Assembly (NCBI GenBank): GCA_023974075.1 | Contig: CM043791.1 | Location: forward strand, 20,127,701 to 20,191,700 | Source: Chaenocephalus aceratus | Taxonomy: Eukaryota > Chordata > Actinopteri > Perciformes > Channichthyidae | Length of the DNA stretch: 64,000 nucleotides | Reading direction: 5' to 3' | Shown here: positions 33,801 to 45,600 of the stretch, piece after piece | Layout of the letters: every line of letters begins with the position of its first letter | How positions within the stretch are numbered: position 1 is the stretch's first letter | Program-made: the position numbers and the translations under genes | The notes under the pieces: generated by a model | The model's database searches: none | Told to the model about the DNA's origin: nothing | The model's input: only the letters and a program-made list of their open reading frames with translations

Positions 33801-36800
33801 AAATAGGAAAAGATAGATAACATTTTTGTTTGATTAATTATTTAAATAATTAAAGTAATGTAGAACTAGTGTCTTTCATTGACCATGTTCCTTTTCTTTT
33901 GAACGTTGTAAACTATTTATAATGAATTTGTTTCAACATTAACACCGCAAGTTGTGTCCTTTAAACTAGGAAAGCCATAATCCTGTTTTCGTATTGTACA
34001 TTTTTCCGAATAGCTGCCCAAAACATGCACTCTTCTTTCATTGTAGCTCTGGTTTTGGTCCCTTCACACGGCTGCTTTAACAGCTTATTGCTCCGCTATG
34101 TTCACCATATAGTTTCTAAATGTGCCAGTCTGCTATTTGTTGCTGGGCCGGTAGCCTACAGTGAGTTTCTAGAGTTGTTAAAGCTACCCGTTGCTGCCAA
34201 AAACGACGCTATGAGAGCAGCGTGAGCGAAACAAAACGGTACAATTTCAGGCAATAATACAAAAACAATGAACTGCAGAGCTGGGTTATATTCAGTGTGT
34301 CCATCATTGCATGCAGCTTATTCAAGTATTCATGTGATTTATCAATATAAAAAAAGTGATTGGATTCGCTTTTAATATGTCTCGCTCCCTCCTCCCCCAG
34401 TCAGTATGTTTGTAACATCAGCAGCACACCCTCTCCTTCTCTCTCACACACAGGGACACTCATAAATTGATGTTTTTGTACCCTCACACCTGTTCTTATC
34501 CGCCGTGTCCCTCTATCCTCACAAACCTGCCAGATTCAGTCAGAGATAGATGAAGAGGGCAGAGGGGAGTCCCCGGCCCCATAAACGATAAAAGCTCCTG
34601 TCTGGGACGGAGAAACAAAGTGGACAGGCAGGAAGGAGGCATACATTAAGGATGGTGTGAGAGAGAAAGAGGAAAAACCTGAGGCAGGTAGAGCCTAAAG
34701 TAAGGGAGGTATAATGAGGCAGAGTGACGGACTTTAAATCACCGCAGAGTTGAGATAAAGTGGTGTGAGGCCTTCCATAGAGTGACTGTTTGATGAGCAC
34801 TTACACTATACAGTATTGTTGAACATCTCCACCAGGGCCTCTCAGGAGATGCTAAATTAAATACATAGCCGGATCAGATAACTGCACAAGAAGTATTACG
34901 GTCATAAAGAGGAAATGAATCGAAGCTTTTCATTGTGTTGTTGAACTGACTGTGTGTGAGGTAAAACAAGTATATTTAAGGGAAGTGAGTGGAGGCTGAG
35001 AGAGTCTGTTCATAAATACTCCGTTCATTCAATAGTCCCTATATAGTGAAAGAGCCCTCACTAGTTTACCTATTTTGAAATGTATTTATGATTTTGTTTA
35101 AGTACATATTTGCTAAAGCCAAATACCAAAACACAAAAATACATTTTGAGTTTCACATATTGATTCTCAACATACTGTATATGTACAAAGGTAAAGTAAA
35201 TCCAGGTTTTGGACATCATTGTTTAGCACCATCACTGATTGTTGTAATGTCATATAGCGATTGTTTTTACATCTGTCAAAGGGGAATGCCGGCAGTGTGT
35301 GAATTTAAGCAAACGTGTATAATACATATGCTAAGTAGGCAATTTTCTTTATTTTGTTATCTGGAGTAAGTTGTTTTGTTGACCTTTGACGGCACATTGA
35401 TATTAGACTTTTTTTCTTAATTTCTGACATACACTAAAAGGTTAATTAAGAAGAAATAAATAACACGAATGCGGAAACATCCTTCTTCTTGCTACAATAT
35501 CACACATTCTGTTTGCAATAATGTGGACAGTTTTCACACTTACAGTTTAACAAAATAATGGAAGGGAACTATATTGCACTGAGCTGCTAATAGGGAGTGA
35601 TGCTGGACTTGGTTTCTCCTGTATTTCAACAGTGATGTTCAGAACCATGGAGAGCACCAGGCTTAGCTTTGCAGCGGAGCCATGTTCTGAGAGCTGATCA
35701 GTCCGCCCCGGATCACAGAGGCCTCGTCCCAGCCGGGCTTCTGATCTGCCGGGGGAAGGACCCGGCATTTCTCTCTCCTACCCTTGCACTGATTAGACAC
35801 ATTAGTGAGGAAAGCACATTGTGCAGATCCAGGCACAAATTCCATTAATTTAATCATCCCATACATTCATGTAAGCCAAAAGCTCAAATCCAATCCCATT
35901 AAAACTGCTATTAGAACTGAGGCCAAGCCTGTAGTACAGAGTGTGGTCATTATTGATTAGTTAGTGGCTTCTAGCACCTTCTCCATCAACACTGATTCAT
36001 CATATAGCCCAAACCTGTTGGACTACCAGATAATGTATTTGTTCCCAGCCCCGCAGCGTCCCTGTGGCACGGTGACACTGCAGGGAAGCCTTTGTGCTGT
36101 GTTTGTGGACAGTTTTCCCATCTGCCATCAGTCCCAGGCAGCGCTTACAACCGTTTCTGATCCAGCACTGACTCATCTTTGCTCCAGACCAAAACAGCAG
36201 ACCGTTTTTCCCTCTTTAAATCATTTCAGTTAAGATATACAGTACCGAGATCTATGTGCAAGTATTTAGAATTAAGTTGGATGCATAAAATCAATACTTT
36301 AAGAGATGAAGCATGAAATCAATTTGGCAGCAGAAGCTTAGCTTTAATTACTAAGGTCATCATTTTAACTGCAGTCATGACTGCTGTGATTATATTACGC
36401 ACACATTACATTTCCTATCTGTGATCTCTCATTAGAACCAGGAGGCAGCGTATTTGTTTGACCCCTTGTCCTCAGTGTGTTCCATCATATGCATGAGATG
36501 GCTATTGACATGGTTATTACATGGTTTGATGATAAATGCCTGTACTGCCTGGCTTGTTTAAGTATATCTGTACGTCCGTGACAAATGAGGTTACTGGACG
36601 GTTAGCGCGCTGACTCGTGTCTGTGCTGTTTGACGTCACAAAATGAGCCATTGGCGACTGTTCATCCGGGCCGGCATGATATCCAGAACATGGGATAAAC
36701 ACAGCTTTTGGGGCAATAACATAATTACAATGTCATGCTACGTTGTGTTCCCTTGCAGCTTTGCACACATCACAGTACACTGTGATTAGGTTCCTAGCCT

Positions 36801-39800
36801 AAACCACTACTTAGGCCAAGCTGTCCCAGGCTCCTACACTTGAGGGAATCTGAATGCGAGTGGCATCCTTGCCGTGGGAACACGTTTGGAGATACAGCGC
36901 TGACAGTGGTGATTTGTTCAGGTCCTCTGTGCACCTCCCATTGTCTTTCCTGCCTGGAGACCGTGGTGTGCTCTCCTCCCTGTAGAGCCCTGTGGAACTG
37001 AGCTATCTGCTTCTGTATCAAGTGTAGACACACAAACATGTAGACAGACTCATGTAATCACACAGATTTACTCCCCTGCTCTCCCTCTCTGTCTCACACA
37101 CTCCATATGCTTTGTAGGAATGTTGCAGGCAGGAACAAACTACACACAATTGCTCACCCACCTGACTCTGATACTGGAGTCTATAACTAGCCTTTTAGTC
37201 TAAAGAATGCCTCCACACAATGGAAAACCCACGATTCCTTCACCTGAGCGTTGACTTTGAGAAACCGGCTGCTACCAGTGAGGAAAGACTGCTCACTTCT
37301 CAGAGAAATAAAAAAGACACAGTACATTCAGGATATTGTTCAAGGATGTCTGAATAATACCCTGTTGATAGACACAGCGACTGCTGCAGGATGAAAGCTG
37401 TGACCTTTTTGTTGCTGGGAAACTCGTTCAAAGCACAAGGCTGCACGCTTTTTTGTTGCCATCAGGGACAAAAAGTGTAACTTAATAATTAGATAATCTC
37501 TCTGAAGAGGGAACTCTTTTGCAAGCAGCACTTTTGAAGAGCTGCTGAATGAGTCAATGTGAATCTGGTAGTTGTTAGATTAATGTGATGGACTGCAGGA
37601 ACAGCACAGGGTACAGAGGGTGAACCACAACTTCCATTACCTGATTGGAGGCAGCGTTTTGATGGAACAGTATGAGATTTATTTCAACAGGAACACAGTC
37701 CAAAACGTAACTATGTCCTGGAAGTCTTCCTGGACACATTCACGGTCTCCATTCTTCTTCTGGTGGTTGCCGCTGAGTGGGCAGGCTGGAATGACATTTT
37801 CTGACGCTCGCCCTATTGTGTGGGTGACAGGAAAAAGCACTTTTAGGAAGAACATTTTCGACCCACAGGATGGATGAGATGACTGTAGCGATGCTTTCAC
37901 AGTCGGTCAAAGATAGCCTGTCTTTTTTTGGTTCAAATGCAGAGGCGTGTCTGTGTGTAAATGTGTCATGTCTGTAAGTAGTTCTGTTTAGAATAGCAGT
38001 GGTTTCCATGTTCAACTTCAAAAGTCAATTACTGTCTAGGCCAGGACCCATTTAAAATTATTTGAGTAGAATTAACCTTCACCAGTGCAGAACAATTGTC
38101 AAACTTGCTTTATTCAGTCCTTTCTGTTCTTACTCACCTTTAACCTACCTTAATAACAAATGTACAGTTTTTGTTATTTCACTTGAGATTACAGTAGGGT
38201 GTTTTTGTGTGCCTTTCTCAGTTTGTCGGAAGTGGTCAAGTCCGAGTTGGAAAACATCTTGGGTGCTGTCGTGGACCGTTAACACTCTAGTAACATTTAA
38301 ATCAAAATGTGATGACAGTAGATGTTGTTTCCTCCCACACATTCCTGATGAAGAGGAGGAGTTTTGGCTTTTAGCTTGTTGCTTATTAAGTCATAAATAC
38401 AGTTGCAGATAATAATGTTGTATAAACAATACTTTTTAGATTCAAAACCAAGCTTTATGGGGCTTTGAAATAATACTATATGAATACTATACAAATCCAC
38501 CAATATATGAGGTACTTGTAAGGGAAGAGAGGATGAGATATAACACAGGTTGAGTAGCACTTTTGTACTTCCATGGCTAGGAAACGTTTCTTAACCAATG
38601 TTACTAATTCAGTTTTGAGAAGGAACTACATGCTTAGTTCTTCTTGTTGATGCTGCAGCAAAGGCTTACACACAAAGCCACCCACTGGTCCACATTCTCA
38701 GCTCAAACATATGGTAAAAACAAGAGCCCCGGGCACTTCCCATTGGCTGCTGGCTTCACTGACATCATTCCCCTCTCTTGATGCCAGATGCCCACTCACT
38801 GGAGTTTCACACTTTGGCTGTAATCACTTTGATGATGTGGAGGCTTGACCTTTGCTAATTCAAATAAATTAGTTTCCAGAAGGAGCTTATTTTGGTTTCT
38901 TTAGACCAGAACTTACTTATTTCTTTCAATATGGACTACTCAAAATGGTATACATGTGTTTTATTTGTAAAACTAATACACATTTGAGATGCTAGTAAGA
39001 ATAAGCTTGAATTTGTTAAGGTAACCAACCCCAACAAATAAAACCGTCAGTGCTGCCGACTCTTTTTCAATGAAAATAGCGAGCAGCACTAGCTTCAAAA
39101 CTTGCTAAATCTAGCAAGAAACTTGACATGTTGGCAACATTGACAGTCCTCCATGCTTCCCTGAAAAAACATTTTGATTGTTTTTCTTTTGTTTGTCAGA
39201 GTGTTTCATTTACTGATTGCTGTCAGGATGTAAATGCTGTAGTAGGTCGACAAATATATCAAAAAAACGAAAATACATTACCCACCCTAGCTCTAAGGTC
39301 ATCATTTAATTCCAGTTAGGTTGTTAAATGAGAATGACATGTGCGCTTTCAATGGAGAGACTTCTCTGCTTTATGAAGTACATTGTTGTGGGGAGAATGG
39401 AAATTAACAAGGAAACAAAGGAAATGACCTTTTGCGTCCTGAATGGTGATTACTGTCTTCCAGTATAATAAAGCTTTACCTAAGGGAAAAGTACTGATTA
39501 GTCATTCAGTTGTTTTGTATTGTTGTAGCAAAGCTTGATAGGAAGAATATCGGTGATTGGATAAACATTTGATTGGACAAGGTTTAGAGCTGTGACTCTT
39601 TATGAGACAAGGCTTTCAGATGTTATTAATGAATTGTAAGTTGGTCTTTGTACTTTTTAAAGACAGAATAGAGTCATTTTTTAAGGTGTTCATAACTCTC
39701 TCTGCTTCTCCATTAATCATTCTGCACTTGATCACTGTCGTTCTTAAACCCAGCCTTTGTCTCTCATTCATACTTTCTTTAATTCCACAGTGCTTTATCC

Positions 39801-40109
39801 CTTCTGTTCTTCGCTCTCTCCCTGCGAGTGGTTAGCTGTGTGCCCTGACTGTGCCTAGGCCCCTGAGGCAGGGGGCTACACACAGATGGCAGCACAGTTG
39901 TAAAGCCAGGGGGGTAAAATGAGGAGGTTATCTGGCGTGGCAGCGGGTAAGAAGGTGGTCCATTCAAGGGCACATTGTCAGTTGACATGGTGGAAGGAGC
40001 AGAGCAGCTTTAGCCAGGAACAGAGGCACTGTGGGGCTCGCAGAGGTGATGAGAGTCAAGGACCATTCTGACGTTATTTATAGCTGTGATGAGATGACAC
40101 ACACACACA

Positions 40110-40176
<67 letters not shown>

Positions 40177-42571
40177 TGTTAAGCAGGAATGGTTGCACAG
40201 TAAGATGTATATGTTTTGTTATTAGCCATGGGTTTTCCTGCAGCAAGGTACAGTATAGTATACACGCCTTGCTAGCAGTGGTGTTAGGCTGCAAACTGCA
40301 AATGCTAACCTGGTAACATGCTCACAATGCTAACATGCTAAGGTTAAGTAGGGATACTGTTTACCATTAACATTTAAGCATATATTAGCATGCTAACATG
40401 TGCTATTTCGCCCTAAATATAATGCAGTGGAGGAATATTATTAATGATGCAGGAAGTTAGTCATGAACCAAACTGTTGTAGGAAATGCAATTTTGACTTG
40501 ATGAGGCAGCAAAAGGAAAAGGAAAATGATAACAAAAGTGCATATATTATTATTATTATTAACACATAGCCAATGTTAAACGCTACTGTGAAAAACAGTG
40601 CAACAGACTGGCCTCGTTGTAATCGGTAAATAATTGTTTATTTTATGTTGTAGCCTACTAAAAGTAGTAAAATAGTATTTCCCTGACTCACTTTACAACC
40701 CTCCAAGGCCTTTTCATCATTTTCATTTCCAGTGCTGATTGTGTTTAACACGTGTTTGCAAAATAACATTACATTTGGATTTGGGTTAAAGATGATACAT
40801 TCTTGAATCTTCAACGTTTTTGTAATGCAGTCTAATAGTGCAAACATTAATAACATAATTTGTGTCAAAGTGAAAGGCCACTCATTAGATCCATCTGTCA
40901 GGTCATTCTGCATAGCAAGGCTTTCCGCACACAACCTCAGTGCTGAAACTATGCCGTTAGTACTATCCTAATCCTCAGTGTGAATGTCTGGCAAAATCTG
41001 TAAATATAATTTACACGTATTCAGAGTTGTTTTCGTTGCTTACTCACATGCATTGCCTTTGTGATTGTCAGTGTTACAACAGAGCAGGCACTTTGGGAGT
41101 TTAGCACTTTGACAAAGCATTCCTTCTATTAACGACCGTTGACTTTGAGAAACAGACTGTATAAAAGAGCTATAGTTGGTTACTGGTTATTAGTGATTTG
41201 TAGATTACAGTGTTGAAGCTTTACATTTTGGCCGTGGCCATCTTCTTTTAATGTTTACCCTGCTTAATTGCCTATAAATAAATGTACATCATAGACGTAG
41301 ACAATGTTTACGAAGGAGAAAGGCAAGTGTGAGCTCTTTCACATGGGCTTTACATTTCTAACCTGGTTGTGCATGCTATTAGACTTTCTTCATTTATATT
41401 CCTGTTCATTCGCTCACTATAGGCACTTGAGAGGGAAGTTCACATGTGGGGTGAGATCCTAGGCTCCTGAATGTGCTGACAAGCTGGTTTAGAGGGGTGT
41501 GGTCCTTGGTAGCACACTAAAACACTCTGATGTAGTTTCCTCGCCAAGTGAAATGATCATATTGCCTTTATGTATTTGCTTTGCTTCATTCCAGTCCTAA
41601 ATCATGTTGGAGTTCACACTGTTCTAATGCAGCATAGATTGTAGGATTCAAATGGTATATATTTACTTGTAATCCTGAGGTGGTATTTGAATTATATGAC
41701 GTGTTCTGTTGAGAATTTAATCTTTTAACTTGTGTAAATCCGTGACGCAACCATCTCATTGGAATTACAGTATGTGCAGATTTATTGGAGAGGACCATGT
41801 GCAAGCAGCAAATGGTTATTGGGCTTCTGCATCAGCATGCCACGTGGATTTAATAAATCCTATTTGCATTGCCATATTAATTAGAACCGCCACATGGTGC
41901 ATGTAGTTCATTCATGCTTATCTGACACACATTTCGACATATCCTCATCTGTTGGATCAAATAAATCTCCATGTGCGTGCGTTTTCACCTAATTCTTGTG
42001 CTCCTGTCATTTTCTCTTAAAACCACCGCTTCTACGAAAAATGAAGAGTTACTTGATATGCATTATAAATAGCTGCTCTGTGATTGGACGAGCCCAGATT
42101 CTCTCTTCCGTATAGCAACAGCCCCCTCCCATCCCTCCTTCTCGCCGCTTCTCCCTGGAATCCCCTCTTTCTTGCCCCCCCTTCCATCTCCTTCCTTCTC
42201 CCTTTCAAAAAAACGCAGATCTCCTTCTCCATGTGGCTTCACCCCCTACCCACAATGCACTGCTGCCACTGGCTTTAGATGTGGCAGGCAGTGTCTGTGT
42301 GGGGGCTCCTCCTCCTCCTCCTCCTCCTCCTCCTCCTCCTCCTCCTCCTCCTCTCCTCTAAGCTACAGACAGACTCTCGCTCCTCCCGCTGGCTCCCACT
42401 GCTGTGGCAGCATCTGGATGTGGATGTGGTCGCCATGGCAACAGCAGCGGGCCTGACCCCACCTCCTCTCCCCTTCTCTTCTCTCTCCCTACACACTCAC
42501 ACACACTTTTTCCCTCTCACACAGACACAACGCCTTTACCCCTCCTGCTCCCCCTCTCCTTCTCTTAAGCT

Positions 42572-42602
<31 letters not shown>

Positions 42603-45600
42603 CTCTCTGTGCGACTGGGTGCGTTTCCTTGGAGCTTGACCTGATTCTGCATGCGCCGCCGCGTCTGCCACGCTGCTTTTGTGACAGCAGTGATGGTAAC
42701 ACAGACAGAGGGGGTGTGCGGGGTCGACTGACCTGTTTCAAGTAACCTTCAGGGTCAAATGTCAAGCTGGAAATGACTTCCTGTCATCTCATCTTTCCTC
42801 CTTCACTTACTCCCTTTACTCCCTCTGTTTTCTGACATGACTTTCCTTTCCTCACATCTGGCTGTTTACCCGTCCCCATTTCCTCTTTCCACTGCCTTTT
42901 CTTTCTTATTTTCCCCATCTCCTCTCCCTCTTCTTTCTTGGACCACCTGTCCTTGTTTTTCATTTCCTTTTCCTTTAACGTTTCCTTTTCCCCTATGTTT
43001 CTTCTCTCCTTTCCTCTCCTACATTGTGTCTCCTCTCCTTGTTGACTGTCCTCTCATTGTTTCTCCTTTCATCTTCTACTCTTCTCTCCTCCCCCAAACA
43101 AAACCACCATCCTCGTTCTACTCCCTGCTGCTTTGCTTCAGGGCAAGGAGCTGCAAGAAAAGGCGTGAAAAGGAGTCAGCTGTATCCTCCCTCCTCCATC
43201 ACTGTACTGAACACACACCCGATCCCCTCTGCACCACCCTCCCTCCACCCTCCAAACCTCCCCCATTACAAATCCTTGCCTCCTCCTCAACTGAATATTT
43301 GAACAAAGATATCAGCCTCCTGAAGGCATATATGGCTGCCTTTTTGTCACAATGACACATGTAGCTCTTAAATACATGGAATATATTCTACATTTACTGT
43401 TTCTTGGCTCTCTTGGTGATTGCAACCCAGCAGCAATGTTCACACATGGATCTGTAGGCCAACACTTGGCCTGTTATGAGTCATAGCCATCGTTGAATGA
43501 AATACACATTTCCTTTAGAGAGAAAGGGGCTCTCTGTGGAAGGATAGCAGCACAGTCGGTGGTTCAGCTCATTTATATTATAAATAAATGAACTGCATAT
43601 GGACTGCACTCGTCATACATTGCTGCATACCGGTACTTTCATTAGTATTCATCACTTTTATCAGTTTGTAAATGAAACTGTTGATTCTTCCATATATTTA
43701 TCTTCTTTACTGTTTTTTTTCTTGTTTTATTTGTATCACTTTCATTGTAAGCGATTGTGAGCTCATTTTCTGATGTTATAGTATGTTCGGATACTGCCTG
43801 TGCTTTTAAGTTGTTGTGCACAACATAACTACTTGCATGTATGACATTATCAAAACAGCAGATGTTACACACCCATATCATAATGGCCTTTGTGTAATGC
43901 ATTTGATTTCAAAATGAACAGCAATCCTTATTCTGCCTTTTTCTTGCCACTATAATCCATATTGTAGAGATATTTACACTGAGGACACTGATCACTTCGG
44001 AGACATGTATGCTGTGATAGCTAGGACAAAATGTCATATACAGTAGGGCAAAAAGTATTTAGTCAGCCACCAATTGTGCAAGTTCTCCCACTTAAAAAGA
44101 TGAGAGGCCTGTAATTTTCATCCTCAACTATGAGAGACAAAATGAGAAAAAAGAAATCCAGAAAATCACATTGTCTGATTTTTAAAGAATTTATTTGCAA
44201 ATTATGGTGGAAAATAAGTATTTGGTCAATAACAAAAGTTAATCTCAATACTTTGTTATATACCCTTTGTTGGCAATGACAGAGGTCAAACGTTTTCTGT
44301 AAGTCTTCACAAGGTTTTCACACACTGTTGCTGGTATTTTGGCCCATTCCTCCATGCAGATCTCCTCTAGAGCAGTGATGTTTTGGGGCTGTCGCTGGGC
44401 AACACGGACTTTCAACTCCCTCCAAAGATTTTCTATGGGGTTGAGATCTGGAGACTGGCTAGGCCACTCCAGGACCTTGAAATGCTTCTTACGAAGCCAC
44501 TCCTTCGTTGCCCGGGCGGTGTGTTTGGGATCATTGTCATGCTGAAAGACCCAGCCACGTTTCATCTTCAATGCCCTTGCTGATGGAAGGAGGTTGTCAC
44601 TCAAAATCTCACGATACATGGCCCCATTCACTCTTTCCTTTACACGGATCAGTCGTCCCGGTCCCTTTGCAGAAAAACAGCCCCAAAGCATGATGTTTCC
44701 ACCCCCATGTTTCACAGTAGGTATGGTGTTCTTTGGATGCAACTCAGCATTCTTTCTCCTCCAAACACGTCAAAAAGTTCTATTTTGGTTTCATCTGACC
44801 ATATGACATTCTCCCAATCCTCTTCTGGATCATCTAAATGCTCTCTAGCAAACTTCAGACGGGCCTGGACATGTACTGGCTTAAGCAGGGGGAAACGTCT
44901 GGCACTGCAGGATTTGAGTTCCTGGCGGCGTAGTGTGCTACTGATGGTAGCCTTTGTTACTTTGGTCCCAGCTCTCTGCAGGTCATTGACTAGGTCCCCC
45001 CGTGTGGTTCTGGGATTTTTGCTCACCGTTCTTGTGATCATTTTGACCCCACGGGGTGAGATCTTGCGTGGAGCCCCAGATCGAGGGAGATTATCAGTGG
45101 TCTTGTATGTCTTCCATTTTCTAATAATTGCTCCCACAGTTGATTTCTTCACACCAAGCTGCTTACCTATTGCAGATTCAGTCTTCCCAGCCTGGTGCAG
45201 GTCTACAATTTTGTTTCTGGTGTCCTTTAACAGCTCTTTGGTCTTGGCCATAGTGGAGTTTGGAGTGTGACTGTTTGAGGTTGTGGACAGGTGTCTTTTA
45301 TACTGATAACGAGTTCAAACAGGTGCCATTAATACAGTTAACAAGTGGAGGACAGAGGAGGCTCTTAAAGAAGAAGTTACAGGTCTGTGAGAGCCAGAAA
45401 TCTTGTTTGTTTGTAGGTGACCAAATACTTATTTTACCGAGGAATTTACCAATTAATTCATTAAAAATCCTACAATGTGATTTCCTGGATTCTTTCCCCC
45501 CATTCTGTCTCTCATAGTTGAAGTGTACCTAGGATGACAATTACAGGCCTCTCTCATCTTTTTAAGTGGGAGAACTTGCACAATTGGTGGCTGACTAAAT

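Noticed and set aside
40270..40400. TTAGCATGCTAAC-rich stretch as a possible CRISPR-like or regulatory array
   Set aside because: Repeats are irregular and short with no defined spacers. This is common fish repeat texture.
42172..42671. Frames with poly-Ser, poly-Leu and Arg-Glu runs
   Set aside because: They arise from TCC and CT simple repeats in all frames.
42837..43355. 172-codon plus-strand frame
   Set aside because: The sequence is pyrimidine-rich, giving a Phe/Ser/Leu/Pro string with no domain, no splice context and no stop pressure. It lies in phactr3 intron 1.
44707..45270. 187-codon plus-strand frame
   Set aside because: It is the antisense shadow of the Tc1 transposase.
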